From: Pycnopodia helianthoides
Taxonomy: Eukaryota; Echinodermata; Asteroidea; Forcipulatida; Asteriidae
DNA: 64,000 bases
Reading direction: 5' to 3'
NCBI GenBank assembly: GCA_032158295.1
Contig: CM063251.1
Location: 21,909,186 to 21,973,185, forward strand
The notes below the pieces were generated by a model that saw nothing but the letters and a program-made list of their open reading frames with translations, did not search any database and was not told the origin of the DNA. Positions 39,501 to 46,910 of this stretch are shown here, piece by piece; positions within the stretch are counted from its first letter, which is position 1, and the number at the start of each line of letters is the position of its first letter. Both the position numbers and the translations under genes were made by a program.

Positions 39501-42500
39501 ATGCAATTCTCATTATTTTAATACCAAATTTGCATATATTTGATGAAAATTGACATGGTTTTGACATATTTGTACCGAAAGGGTGGTGTTTTACTAAAAA
39601 AATGTTCATTTTTTGTGGTTTCTGCCCTGACCACATGGTAGGTCGGATCGGGCTAAAAATTGGTGTGCATTCATTGCTCCTTAGGACCTAAAAGGACAGC
39701 AATTTTTATCAAAATCAGAAGACATAAGGTAAAAAATTGCATTGGTCTGACATGGAATGACCCATATGGAACTTTCTTGCAACATCATAGGTGTAAGTTT
39801 TGCAACGTGGTCGGCAAAGTATATTGTTGACCATCAAATCAAAAGAGAATGTACGTCTTAATATAATCTGTGAAACTTGGCAAGAATTTGCAGGTTTGTA
39901 GACCATGACGCTTGTTCTAATGCAATGTGGGGCTCTTGTGCTTTCAAAGTTAGACTGTGCAAATGCACTCCTGTCGGGATGCAAACACGGAGATCTTGTT
40001 CGTCTACAGCGCCTACAAAAACCGGGCGGCCCGCATTGTATTCCAGGTTTCATGTGGTCATTCCACATCTCCTCTGTTAGACTCTCTACACTCAGGCTGC
40101 CAATTGACAAAAGAATCAAGTTTAAAACACTGCCATTGTTTGTAAACAGAAGGTCCATAAGGTCCGTGCTGAAGAAATATATTTGTTTATCGAACGGTTA
40201 AAGCAAATAGTTCTGGTAAACTGTTCCCTTATGATGCTTTAAATAAAAAAAACAAGGTTAAATATATGAAAACTAACTATAAAACAACTGAACAGTTAGA
40301 GATTCCTTTACATAAGATTTTATCAACGATGATTCTTTGCTTTTTTGAAAAGAAGCTTGGCTTTTAGTTTAAACCCCAATAACAAAGGAAATTATAGCGC
40401 AGGAGAAAATGTTGAGTTTGTTTCCCATCATCTGTATCGTCACCTATGTCCCTAGGTTCAAGTCATCCCCTGGGTGTTGTCAGACAGTAACTTTGTCCGG
40501 TGTCCATCGCAGCGGCTGGATCCTGACAAGACGGTGTTTGTTGGAGCACTCCACGGCATGCTGAACGCAGAGGGGCTGGCACACATCATGAACGACTTGT
40601 TTGGAGGTGTGGTATATGCTGGCATCGATACAGACAAACACAAATACCCCATAGGTAAGTCAGGAAAAATGGAAGCCTGCTACTCCACAGGAGCATTTGC
40701 CTCCATGCCCCTGGTCATTGCCTCGGTGTCTTAGATGTTCCAGTCGAAACTTTAAATGTCCCCCAAAGAGATGTACTTAAACAATGAAAAACTGCATTAC
40801 CCTTTAAAGTATCAGACCTGAACAAATTCAAAATTGCTATTACTAGAACCATAGAGCAAACTGTCCTTGCTCCATGCTAAAACGAAGTAGACAAGGTTGA
40901 TGTTCACCTCAAACTCATTGTTCTGGAAACATTGTTAATTCATCATAAAAATCTCTTGGAATGAAAAAATTAATGAATCTGCTCATTTAAATAAAACAGT
41001 AAAAACGACTGATAGCAGCTTTAGTTTTTAGTTTTTTCGTTGGGATCAAGCTAAATCAGTTGTTCAGACTAGCTGCAATGCATGAGTATAGACTAGCTGA
41101 GAATAAAAAGATGTTTGTTTTTGTTTTTGTTTTTTTGTGTGTGTTTGTTTGTTGTATTTTTTTTTTTGGGGGGGGAAGGATTGAATTTTCTGTTAATATT
41201 GGTGCTTAGGTGTCATCAGCAGTTCTTTTCAGGTTTTCAAAATATTTGGAACCATTTTAACAATAACCAAGGATATAACTGTAGGTGGTGGTCTAGTGAC
41301 CTTGTAGAGTAATGTCTGACATGCAAATTGTCTGACATGTCACGTAGGCCTACTGTCATTTAGCAATAGAAGCTCGCCAAAAACTCCATTGTTAATGGAG
41401 GCTCGGGAAAGTTTCCCAGAGTTTTTACTTTTCTTGTTGCTATCCTATCCCTGAAAAGACCATGGGCCAATTTCATGGCTCTGCTTACCGTAAGCAAAGA
41501 ATCGGCGATTATGGAAGAAGGGCATTCTGCGCTTACGCCAAGAGTATTTCACTGGTTAGCAGAGAATTATTGCTTGTGTGTGCGTACTCCATGTTACTAG
41601 GCATTCTCTCACACAGCTAGCGCAGAAATTTGATGCTTACCCTGGAAGAGAAGAGTGGTAAGCAGAGCCATGAAATTGGGCCATGGTCACCTCCATGGGT
41701 GTACCCTTTAAAGTTACTTGGCATGTCGCATTTGTGGTTATTCCATTTAAAATAAAATTGTTGAGAGCAACAAATTTATTCCCAATTTGGTTTGGAGTAA
41801 CCATCTGCATGTCACCCCTAAAAACCCCTCCAGCTTCCCCATATGTACTTCAGTTTTCTCAGGGGGGCGAGGTTAAGAAATATAAAGTTGTCTAAACGTT
41901 TTGCCGTGCCGATTTTATAAACTGTTTTCCACGTGATAGAATTTGCTGGGTGCCTATTCAGTAAGTTAAAGGTTGCAATTCCACCCCTGGAAAAAGTAAT
42001 GTTTAAAACATCTTCCGAGTGATCGTTGTGAGATAAATTTTGTTGCCATAATTTTAAAGAAATAATAGTAAATGTTGTACTTATATGATTGTTATTGAAA
42101 GACTACATTAATGAATGTTAAAGAGAAGTGATTTCAAAATGCAAACATTTTAGTGTGTTATTTTTGAAAAAAGTGTATTCAAATTTAGAATGATTGTTAC
42201 AAATACTTTGAATACTATGTCAGTCCAAGGTGCTATGTAGTACATTTGGATGATTTTGTGGTAAATATCAACAGCTTCTTTTCACTTTGCTTCCATGTCA
42301 TGCTTGTCTTTTATACACAATGATTATGAAATGATGAAAGGGACCTCTAGGTCATATTTTGGCATGAACCAAAAAGTGTGTAAATTTCATCACCATTTTT
42401 TTTGCACTAGTGGGGCAGATAGAGGAAATATTGGAGGGGAATTGTGCCTTTGGTGATACAAGCATGGAATTTGAAACACAGTCAGAGTATGTCTCTAGAG

Positions 42501-44189
42501 AGATACTTGGCTCTGTTATAGGCCCATTCAGTTTCAAATTCTGAAAAAAATGTACAGGCAGAACAAGCAATTTTCTAAATGGCTGTCATTGCTTGTTATA
42601 CCACAAATATTTTTTCAATGGACAAATCTGCAACGGCCCTATAGCCAAATATTTTTTTCATGACACACTCTGACTGTGCTGTGTCAAATTCCAGTGTATC
42701 ATCAAAGGCAAAGTCCCATCACCTAACTGTCACTAGTACATAGTTCCAAGTATCAGAAAAACAATTCCTGGGTAAGTAGCAAGTAGTTTGATGCCAGATT
42801 TGTCCTTCAAAGTTCTGTTGAGTTTTAAAAAGCTCAGGTTTAACTGTTTCGATATTAAAAATCTTAAGCTAGATGACCAAATGATTTTCAATCTGAGTAA
42901 GCCAGTATCAACGAAAATAACCCAATCGATTTGTGTTTAGATCATCATTCAAATCCAAACATAAACAACCGATGCTAAAAATGATCAATGCTTTAGAAAT
43001 ACGGAAAACTGAAACATACAACATGTTATTCCATTGATAATAATTAATAGTGTACATTTTTAATGCGCCATGTCTGTCATAAATGACAATCCTGGCACTA
43101 ATGTCAAATTTGATGTAGCTTGTTAAGAATGATTTTATGAGACGAAGCGATTATAATACAACACCGTAACCGGAATACAAGGTGAGGTGGCGCATATATC
43201 TGCCAGACAATGCCAGAAACATTGGGGCAAACCCCTTCATTTTGCAATAAGTGAACTGGGTTCTTTTACGTGCATTACACAACAAATGGGACCTATGGCT
43301 TTATACCCATCCGAAGGACGCAGCAATAAGTGCCTTGCTTATAAGGACACAAGGGTCAAGACCAGGACTCAAACCAACACTCTGCTGGTCAGAAATACCA
43401 GAGCTTGAGTCCAGTGCGCAAGACCACCACACGCCAACTTTGACTTAAACCTCTTATTAAGCTTTTGCTTTAAAGTGTGAGTATTTAACGGAAATTTTGT
43501 TATTTTCTCTTCTCTCAACAGGCTCTGGCCGTGTCACGTTTAACAACAGCAAAAGTTTCATGAAGGCAGTTGGAGCAGCGTTTGTGGAAATAAAAACAAC
43601 AAAGTTCACCAAGAAGGTAAAGATATACAAAAAATATATAATAAAATCATTTATTGAAAAGAGGTTTATAAAAATCGAAAAATGTACCGTTTTCTTTGAG
43701 GTGCTGAGGCACGAAAGTAAGAGAAAGTGATCAGTAAACCTACCGAGAGCTTTCAGGAGTATTTTAAAAGTTTAGAATTAACTGGCATATGTGATGGGTG
43801 CAGGGAGCTTTAGTCCAAATTTGCAAGGAGCTCAGTCCAAATATTTGGGTCATAGACAAAGAATGCAAAGATGTTTAGCTGTCTTTGATTCGTTGCCTTG
43901 TATAGGACTAAACTCCCTGGTCAATAAATGTTAGTGATTTTTGAAATTTGGTCCATGATGAATTTGTTTCCACTACCAATAGGTCCAGATTGATCCCTAC
44001 CTGGAAGACTCACTCTGCAGCCTGTGTCACACCCAGACTGGTCCCTTCTTCTGTCGTGAACAAACCTGTTTCAAGTACTTCTGTAGATCTTGCTGGCTGT
44101 GGCAGCACTCACTGACCCAGCTTCGCAGCCACAAGCCACTGATGCGCAACAGCAAGACCAAGACTCCAGACATCTGCTATGGGGTCTGA
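1..44189 (+). CDS. CPEB1: CPEB1-type cytoplasmic polyadenylation element-binding protein (5'-partial, 8 exons seen)
   Basis: Exons joined: 3-578, 14935-15190, 24841-24954, 27632-27721, 32744-32871, 40456-40654, 43522-43616, 43983-44189. All junctions are GT/AG, phases agree, and the sum is exactly 554 codons plus a stop. CPEB proteins bind U-rich cytoplasmic polyadenylation elements in mRNA 3' UTRs and switch poly(A)-tail length and translation, classically in oocytes and neurons. Domain order in window numbering: Ser/Pro- and Gln-rich regulatory region (1-262), a conserved [13 protein letters not shown] block (265-277), RRM1 (about 302-388), RRM2 (about 414-486), and a C-terminal ZZ zinc domain (498-536). 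The sequence is closest to the CPEB1/Orb branch rather than CPEB2-4, judged from the TSG degron-like motif and the RRM linker. The start codon and N terminus are outside the window. A possible extra in-frame exon is listed separately. Family assignment is secure; orthology to CPEB1 is likely. Confidence 0.95.
1046..1386. repeat. MITE, TTAAAGG group
   Basis: Ends TTAAAGGCCCTGTACAC and its near-complement GTGTACAATACCTTTAA enclose 341 bp with no reading frame. The TTAA at each end could be the target site. Related copies are at 13547, 14109, 34788 and 57617. Confidence 0.75.
1598..1660 (+). repeat. tRNA-like SINE fragment
   Basis: TCTAGCTTAGTTAATG (A-box-like) followed by TGTGGGTTTGAATTCCACC (B box) at tRNA-like spacing. 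Weak and diverged. Confidence 0.35.
2310..2720 (+). repeat. Dispersed repeat, second family
   Basis: Shares ordered words with 49588-49995 and, in reverse, with 7108-7590 and about 11440-11910 (CACCTGTGAAAGTTTCAG, TACCAACT, GATTTATAGGCAAA-like). Boundaries approximate, no reading frame. Confidence 0.55.
3590..4225. repeat. Repeat segment with six TGACGTCA palindromes
   Basis: Perfect TGACGTCA octamers lie at 3605, 3621, 3632, 3924, 4184 and 4204, most inside longer palindromes such as GATGACGTCATC. Other parts (ACGTGACCCCCGATGACATC, ACTTCCGGTTTCGACCCG) look like remnants of one or more mobile elements. No coding capacity seen. Confidence 0.6.
5407..5541. repeat. Short inverted-repeat element
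   Basis: CTCCATAGC and GCTATGGAG at the ends, and TTGGATCTTTCCA / TGGAAAGATCCAA inside. A small foldback, possibly a MITE relic. Confidence 0.45.
5846..5905 (+). repeat. tRNA-type SINE fragment
   Basis: GTGGAGCAGTCAAGCGCACT then GGACTCGAACACTGG resembles the head of a Ser/Leu-type tRNA SINE and the reverse complement of 43385-43435. Truncated. Confidence 0.4.
6731..6873. repeat. Foldback with about 55-bp arms
   Basis: Left arm from CAAATATTGACTGCTT through GGTTAAAACTAC to CTCCC is complemented by GGGAGTTGTAGTTTTAACC through GAAGCAGTCAATATTTG. The arms leave a loop of about 40 bases. Confidence 0.8.
7108..7590 (-). repeat. Dispersed repeat, second family
   Basis: Begins AAAGGTAGGGTTATAAAAC; contains AACTTTCACAGGTGACTTTT and TGCTGATAAATCAACATTAA, the reverse complement of words in the 2310 copy. 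It also carries a local inverted pair AATTTGAATCTCC / GGAGATTCAAAT near 7255-7292. Confidence 0.6.
9625..9690 (-). repeat. tRNA-like SINE fragment
   Basis: The reverse complement contains GGTTGGCTCACTGG (A-box-like) and CAGTTCAAATCCAACC (B box). Confidence 0.45.
10410..10556. repeat. Tandem repeat, 23-bp period, about 6 copies
   Basis: The word ACACCAGACCC recurs with starts near 10410, 10440, 10463, 10486, 10509 and 10532, each followed by a purine-rich stretch ending GGGT. The first spacing is 30, the others 23. Confidence 0.75.
11440..11910 (-). repeat. Dispersed repeat, second family
   Basis: Shares GACCAGAGATGGGGTTGGTA, CGCTGTCAC, GACTGTTATTGTATCTTTCT and AAATCAGCATTACATTGACA with the 7108 copy. 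Boundaries approximate. Confidence 0.55.
13547..13892. repeat. MITE, TTAAAGG group
   Basis: TTAAAGGGTATGCACAACAT at the left and ATGTTATACAGGTGCTTTAA at the right; the interior resembles the 1046 copy (ACATTACTTACATG; CACAAGTTTGTTATTTCATG). Confidence 0.7.
14109..14497. repeat. MITE, TTAAAGG group (diverged ends)
   Basis: Inverted ends TATTATACAGGATTG and CAATCCTGTATAATA with the shared interior word CACAGGTTTGTTATTT. It lies about 0.4 kb before the CPEB exon at 14935 and resembles the 34788 copy. Confidence 0.7.
14935..15190 (+). CDS. CPEB1: CPEB exon (linker before RRM1)
   Basis: Starts GGT AAC CTC after TTTACAG and ends at donor AT|GTGAGT in phase 1. It encodes residues 193-277 plus one base. 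The first two thirds is a low-conservation Pro/His-rich linker. The end, WPGVDSLL then [13 protein letters not shown] (265-277), matches the conserved segment just upstream of RRM1 in CPEB1 proteins (human has SIEREARLHRQAA). The T left over joins CA of the next exon to give Ser, and the protein continues [10 protein letters not shown]. Confidence 0.93.
15320..15475 (+). repeat. Fragment of the AAAGAGGGGTTCC MITE family
   Basis: Shares GGGAAAAGTTACAA, GATACTCTTT-like, AGAGCGACATTTGAAAC and AAATGGGTCTGTACATT with 33514-34009. The ends are missing. Confidence 0.5.
15664..16018. repeat. hAT-like MITE with CAGGGCTCG ends
   Basis: Starts CAGGGCTCGAAATTT and ends AATTGGAGCCCTG. Interior words (GGGCCAGT, AGTCCGGCTGTCTTG, TCTGGTC, GAGCTAC) are shared with 31033-31429. 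No clear target duplication. The hAT label rests only on the CAGGG-type ends. Confidence 0.6.
16584..16712. repeat. tRNA-derived SINE in inverted pair
   Basis: The plus-strand arm 16640-16712 folds as a 73-nt cloverleaf: acceptor GGCTAGA/TCTGGTC, D arm GCTC/GAGC, T arm with B box GGTTCAAGTCC, followed by TTTTT, a Pol III-type stop. Against a working tRNA: C at position 33, mismatches in the anticodon and T stems, and similar copies at about 18075 and 18275. The left arm 16584-16630 is an antisense partial copy, so the pair forms a hairpin of about 45 bp. Confidence 0.65.
17647..17667. repeat. Poly-C/poly-A junction tract
   Basis: About 11 C followed by about 10 A. Similar junctions at 23141-23160 and about 39072-39091, and a shorter one near 24162. 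Confidence 0.8.
18075..18170 (-). repeat. tRNA-derived SINE copy
   Basis: The reverse complement carries TAGATACCTCAGTTGGTAGG (A box) and AGGTACAAGTCCTG (B box), then CAATTGGTCTTTGTCC-like tail words shared with 16561-16640. Confidence 0.6.
18275..18360 (-). repeat. tRNA-derived SINE copy
   Basis: The reverse complement reads GACCGCTCAGTTGGTAGAGC, then GGTACAAGTCCCGCTC, the same family as 16640-16712 with a better A box. Confidence 0.6.
19432..21621. mobile_element. 2.19-kb DNA transposon with clustered 14-bp motifs, non-autonomous
   Basis: GGGCAATTCCAC at 19432 is mirrored by TGGAATTGCCC ending at 21621, and TTAT flanks both ends (19428-19431, 21622-21625), a likely 4-bp target duplication. 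The word GTCATGGACATTAC occurs at 19444, 19623, 19812, 19845 and 21230, and its complement at 21041, 21055 and 21076. The left copies all point inward in one orientation and the right cluster is mostly inverted, as for subterminal transposase-binding sites. No transposase frame is visible. Superfamily open. Confidence 0.75.
22290..22480. repeat. Small unnamed repeat also seen at 40665-40790
   Basis: Shares GCCCCTGGTCATTGC, ATGTTCCA and GAAATTT-type words in the same order with the start of the intron at 40655. No ends visible. Confidence 0.4.
24484..24759. repeat. MITE, GGGCCAATTTCAT family (diverged)
   Basis: CATAGAGCTGCTTAA at the left and TTAAGCAGCGCTGTGAAATT at the right, the same terminal words as 41464-41682 and 51206-51398. 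Confidence 0.65.
24841..24954 (+). CDS. CPEB1: CPEB exon (start of RRM1)
   Basis: Acceptor TTTGACAG, donor GAAG|GTGAGT, phase 1 at both ends, residues 278-316. It encodes [36 protein letters not shown]. The CPEB signature before RRM1 (CTWSG-LPPR-YKNP-YSCK) and RNP2 (VFLGGV, 304-309) are intact. This is one of the most conserved stretches in the family, so the call is firm. Confidence 0.97.
25970..26030 (+). repeat. tRNA-like SINE fragment
   Basis: A B-box-type GTTGGTTCAAATCCAACTC with short stems is visible; no clear A box. Weak. Confidence 0.35.
27250..27309. repeat. 60-bp minimal MITE of the TTAAAGG group
   Basis: TTAAAGGTATTATACAGGA at the left and GTACAATACCTTTAA at the right with only about 25 bp between. 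It is either an extreme internal deletion or a solo pair of ends. Confidence 0.6.
27632..27721 (+). CDS. CPEB1: CPEB exon (RRM1 middle)
   Basis: Acceptor ATCAACAG and donor AAAAG|GTGAGA. The leftover G of the previous exon completes Ala, giving [20 protein letters not shown] then [10 protein letters not shown] (316-345). The [16 protein letters not shown] sequence is diagnostic of CPEB RRM1. The intron before it (24955-27631) has a tRNA-like SINE remnant near 25975 and a 60-bp mini-MITE (27250-27309), but no other exon signal. Confidence 0.97.
28508..28842 (-). repeat. MITE subfamily, antisense copy
   Basis: Starts TTAAAGGCAGGATATA and shares, in reverse orientation, its interior with 48168-48542 (CTTTCTCAAAAACTACAC; AGCAGCTCT; GCTCCTTACCAA). 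The right end is not sharp. Confidence 0.6.
31033..31429. repeat. hAT-like MITE with CAGGGCTCG ends
   Basis: Second copy: CAGGGCTCGAATTTTAC at the left and TTTTGAGCCCTG at the right, same interior order as the 15664 copy. Confidence 0.6.
32593..32678. repeat. Hairpin with about 34-bp arms before CPEB RRM1 exon
   Basis: GGTTTTCAACTCAAAG then TTTCGATCAGTATGCTCT pairs with AGAGCATACTGATCAAAACG then TTGAGTTATCAAACC; the loop is about 18 bases. It ends 65 bases before the exon at 32744. Confidence 0.75.
32744..32871 (+). CDS. CPEB1: CPEB exon (end of RRM1)
   Basis: Encodes residues 346-388. RNP1 GYVYVLFD (346-353) is split across the junction with the previous exon, then [33 protein letters not shown]. 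The donor is GAG|GTACAA, phase 0. The loop between QACTHD and EYYFK is shorter than in the vertebrate protein. The exon ends exactly where the C-terminal strand of RRM1 (VQVIPW) begins in the next constitutive exon, which makes this junction permissive for an in-frame insertion. Confidence 0.97.
33514..34009. repeat. MITE with AAAGAGGGGTTCC inverted ends
   Basis: AAAGAGGGGTTCCAAGGTC at 33515 is complemented by GACCTTGGAACCCCTCTTT ending near 34008; TA flanks both sides, as for a Tc1/mariner-type target. About 495 bp with no transposase frame. Confidence 0.7.
34788..35165. repeat. MITE, TTAAAGG group, perfect 25-bp inverted ends
   Basis: TTAAAGGTATTATACAGGAT at the left is exactly complemented at the right (ATCCTGTATAATACCTTTAA), and identity runs 25 bp. 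The perfect ends suggest fairly recent activity. It ends 170 bp before the candidate CPEB cassette exon. Confidence 0.8.
35336..35404 (+). CDS. Candidate in-frame cassette exon of CPEB (23 codons)
   Basis: A 69-nt open segment sits after a strong pyrimidine tract ending TTAATCAG and before a consensus donor ATT|GTGAGT. Both boundaries are phase 0, matching the flanking CPEB exons, so inclusion would add 23 residues between RRM1 and RRM2 without a frameshift. The peptide begins [14 protein letters not shown] and ends HQDYEKI. Third codon positions are mostly G or C, unlike the AT-rich surroundings. The opening V-x-V-x-P and the later PSQ echo VQVIP...CPSQ at the start of the next exon, which might reflect an old exon duplication or may be chance. 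It is not part of the CPEB1 proteins I know. The splice signals are seen; use in mRNA is inference. Confidence 0.5.
35688..37010. mobile_element. hAT-like non-autonomous element, 1.32 kb
   Basis: Starts CAGGCGCGGTTCTAGAGCC and ends GTAGAACCGCGCCTG, next to long G and C runs (about 36251-36265; about 36980-36995). It carries one TGACGTCA at 35739. No transposase frame and no matching 8-bp flanks were found. The hAT label rests on the ends only. Confidence 0.6.
37520..38345 (+). repeat. Diverged direct-repeat pair
   Basis: About 37520-37790 and 38100-38345 share, in order, AATAGTGAAATGGCAT, GAGACAAC-like, CATCAGCCAT, GTGTTATTTGAAAGCT, TTTGATGAGCAAA and TTGGGCA. A shorter direct pair (CTCTTTGACTTCAAACTAT) lies at 37058 and 37390. 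Confidence 0.55.
39880..40290 (+). pseudogene. LINE reverse-transcriptase C-terminal relic (CR1/L2/jockey-like)
   Basis: Frames shift between [14 protein letters not shown], then [11 protein letters not shown]...SPLLDSLH, then [12 protein letters not shown]. Together they match the end of many LINE polymerases (SKLDYCN-LLYG, QNAAARLV, LHWLPI-RI-FK). At least two frameshifts; dead copy, 5' truncated, in sense orientation in the CPEB intron just before the RRM2 exon. Confidence 0.7.
40456..40654 (+). CDS. CPEB1: CPEB exon (RRM1 C-terminal strand, linker and RRM2 start)
   Basis: Acceptor CCCTAG, donor ATAG|GTAAGT, phase 0 in and phase 1 out, residues 389-454. It encodes [60 protein letters not shown] and KHKYPI. 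The RNP2 motif of RRM2 is VFVGAL (415-420). This segment is nearly identical to vertebrate CPEB1 across its length, which anchors the family call. Confidence 0.98.
41464..41682. repeat. MITE, GGGCCAATTTCAT family
   Basis: GGGCCAATTTCATGGCTCTG and its complement CAGAGCCATGAAATTGGGCC enclose 219 bp. The inverted match extends outward through GACCAT / ATGGTC. No reading frame. Confidence 0.8.
43185..43435 (-). repeat. tRNA-type SINE, antisense
   Basis: The reverse complement begins GTGGTGGTCTTGCGCACTGG and carries GTTGGTTTGAGTCCTGGTC (B box), then words such as GGTCCCATTTGTTGTGTAAT typical of a SINE body. It ends about 90 bp before the CPEB exon at 43522. Confidence 0.5.
43522..43616 (+). CDS. 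CPEB1: CPEB exon (RRM2 C-terminal half)
   Basis: Residues 455-486. The leftover G plus GC gives Gly, then [20 protein letters not shown] and [14 protein letters not shown]1 of RRM2 is GRVTFNN (457-463). The donor AAG|GTAAAG is phase 0. The following intron (43617-43982) is only 366 bp, has no recognisable element, and is far shorter than the other introns of the gene. Confidence 0.98.
43983..44189 (+). CDS. CPEB1: CPEB last coding exon (ZZ zinc-binding domain)
   Basis: Residues 487-554 and stop TGA at 44187-44189. [10 protein letters not shown] leads into a ZZ domain with all eight ligands: C498-x2-C501-x8-C510-x4-C515-x4-C520-x2-C523-x4-H528-x7-H536, the spacing of CPEB1. In the vertebrate protein this cross-brace domain binds two zinc ions and supports RNA and partner binding. 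The tail after KPLMRN (537-542) differs from vertebrates and ends CYGV. Confidence 0.98.
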   Translation, partial: VQIDPYLEDSLCSLCHTQTGPFFCREQTCFKYFCRSCWLWQHSLTQLRSHKPLMRNSKTKTPDICYGV

Positions 44190-46830
44190 TGGAAAAAACT
44201 CCACAGTGAAGCATATATGCACACTCTGTGTATGTGTTCTTGAGAGACTTGGTAATCTACGAGATATGCTGAATGCTGAAGATCAGAACAGATGTCCCTG
44301 CTTCCCTCGATTGGCTGTCAGGTCCAGGAGACTGCATGCTGATTGGTTGGCGACTGCAAATGAGCACAAGACTGCTGTATCATTTGATTGGCCGGTTTTA
44401 ATTTACTTTAAAAGGTCATTTGCATGAGTTTATGGTGATTGTATGGATCAGTTAAACATGTTGAAATCTGATTGGTCGGTTTTGTTAAATCTGATTTCAG
44501 TGGAGTTGATTTGATTTGGTGACACTTGTACACCATTTAGAACAGCATTGCTGCAAGAAGAGACAATGACAAGAAAAGAGATGTTTAACAATTCTATAAG
44601 TTATGTTATTTCAATGGACGACCTTTGACCTGGTTTTACAGTTTGACTTCCAGGGAGTGGAAGCCTGTGTCAGAAAACCCCCTTTTTTCAATGGAGGAGA
44701 TTAGCATAATGCCCCTCCCCCTCCTCTCAACCATGGTTTGCACTCCCTGATAGATCCACAGAAGTAGCACTTCTTGATAAATTCTTGTAGTTGACAAAAG
44801 TCTGAAGTCGATTGAAGCCTGACTCATGGTATAAACCGATTTAAATAACTCTGATTTTGAAAAAAATTATTAAAAACTATACAGAGTTCAATCAAGTTTA
44901 TATTTTAACTATTCTCATTTGTTCATGTTTTTCATCCTCATTTTTTCATGTTAATCCGAACATAAGTTGTCATTTTTTAAGGCAGACGCTTTAGTTTTAG
45001 CAGAAAACGAAAAACCAAAATCAGGCGAAAGTTTAAAAATAACTGAATGGAGACGACTGAACATCTAATTCTATCATGGAGGGCGGGGGTAGGGGGGGTG
45101 ATTTGAACATTTTATTGGGTGTTTTATTATTATTATTTTTGGATTAAAATATTTTTTTAATGATAAACTTAATTAGGTATTTAAAAATCTTTCAAACGAA
45201 ACAAAATCAAACATTGAAAACGTTCTTCTGATATCTGGTTAACACGATGCGGGCAAAGTGATTTCAACGATTTTTAATTAATATTTGGACAGATGAATTA
45301 AATGTCTTATCAACCTGGACAAATTTGTAATTTTTACCGCACTAAAACAAGTTTGACAATTCAATGTTAGAGACCTGCAAAATTTAATGCCATTTTTATT
45401 TGCGCAGATAGCTCAATTCCACTAGATGAAGCTAAGCATCTGCTTTTTACCCAAAACAGGCTGTATTCTGCAAGGTTTTTCAGATCTTTTTAACAAGTGA
45501 ACATGTTTTTTTTAAACAGAGTTCTGAAATCTTTCCAAGATGAGATAATGACATTTAATAGAGCGTTGACCTTCTCCTTCAAGCAGGCCACTGAGGCAAC
45601 ATTTGTAGCATTTTAGATTTGAAAAACAACAAACGTTTCTATTATCTTGGATACTTTTTAAAACTACAATTTGTCAGCATTTAATGTACATATTTGTTTT
45701 CTCACATTATCTTTAAGAGCCAGTACAAAAAGACTGAAGATTGTCTGCGCTGAACGAAGATGTTCAATAATTTTAAGTACCGTTTTATATTTGCCAAGGT
45801 GGATATTGAACAACAGATATGTGCAGTGTATGGAGAATATTTTGTAGCTCTTTGTAATTCACTATTTTTGTCTTTGATACTTTTACTATATTGCCGAGAC
45901 AAAGTCTTGTGTATGTACATTTATTTGATCAGAAGATGAGAAGAAAATTAGCAAACTGAGTACTGTTTTGTATTGATTTTTTCAAGCTATTTTTCTTATC
46001 TGTGAAAAATCTAACAGAACTATTTTTTATTAATAGCGGATGGGAAAACTCCGTTTTATGTGCTACTGTGCATGAAAGTACGATGAGGAATTTTGATTTG
46101 TTTAAGGAGTAAAAGGAGATAAAACATTTATTTTTTTGCAGAGCTAAAGATGGTGAATTCAGAAGCCTTAATTTGCGAAAAACTTTGTAGATTTTGCTGT
46201 TTTTAAGGGAAAAATAAATGACAACATGTATATTTTCATTTAACGGTATTTTGTAAGCAAAATAAAAACAAATATATAAGATAGTTTTTTTTGCCTAGCT
46301 CTTCCTGTTAGAAATGAACAAAAAAGAAACATTTGTCATAAAACTTTAAACAAACAAAAATGTGTTTGGTTGTATTAATTAACTTTTTGCATGTCATTTT
46401 GTGGTTGTTAATTGAATACCATTGTTTAAGTGCCTTTAAGAGTTGTTGATTTCAACTATTGTTACATTGTAAAATTTGACTTATTAGAACCCCACACTTT
46501 TTGTGTATTAAAGACAAGGAGAACAGGTTGCTATTTGCTCCAAAGTGATTTTACCTCCCTAAGACTGGACCGAACTTAACTACGAATTTTGCCTTAAACT
46601 GCACCATATTCTTTTATGTTAACAACTTCACATAAATTAAATCATCAAACTAGTCTCTTAGTTTTTAAGTATTTGAACACCATAAAAAAATGTTAAGAGA
46701 AAAAAAGTTAACAGTAACAAGTATTTAATATGCATACATAAGGTATAACTTTTATTTTGATGTTCTGAAATACAGTAATACTGTTCCCCCATTGTTCAAT
46801 TAAATGATTGCTAGTATTTTGACATTATTC

Positions 46831-46910
46831 TTTTATCGTTTTTTTGTTGTTAGCTATTTTTGCTCGTTAACATTTCCTGTTGGTTGTTAAATTGTGACTT
46901 TGGAAATAAA
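46831..46910 (+). promoter_or_regulatory. CPE plus hexanucleotide module in CPEB 3' UTR
   Basis: TTTTAT at 46831 and AATAAA at 46905 are within 100 bases of each other, the spacing known to support CPEB-driven cytoplasmic polyadenylation. In AT-rich sequence such motifs also arise by chance, so activity is inference. Confidence 0.4.

Larger units (their letters stand above)
32872..40455 (+). other. CPEB intron between RRM1 and RRM2 exons (7.6 kb, contains the candidate cassette exon)
   Basis: Intron GTACAA to CCCTAG. It contains a MITE with AAAGAGGGGTTCC ends (33514-34009), a MITE with perfect 25-bp ends (34788-35165), the candidate cassette exon (35336-35404), a 1.32-kb hAT-like element (35688-37010), a diverged direct-repeat pair (about 37520-37790 and 38100-38345), a poly-C/poly-A tract near 39072, and a LINE reverse-transcriptase relic (about 39880-40290). 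If the cassette exon is used, the intron splits into 2.5 and 5.1 kb. Confidence 0.8.
40655..43521 (+). other. CPEB intron (2.9 kb)
   Basis: Intron GTAAGT to TCTCAACAG. It contains a MITE with GGGCCAATTTCAT ends (41464-41682), a G-run near 41168 and an antisense tRNA-type SINE (about 43185-43435). The first 100 bases after the donor resemble part of 22290-22480 (shared words such as GCCCCTGGTCATTGC), a small unnamed repeat. Confidence 0.8.
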
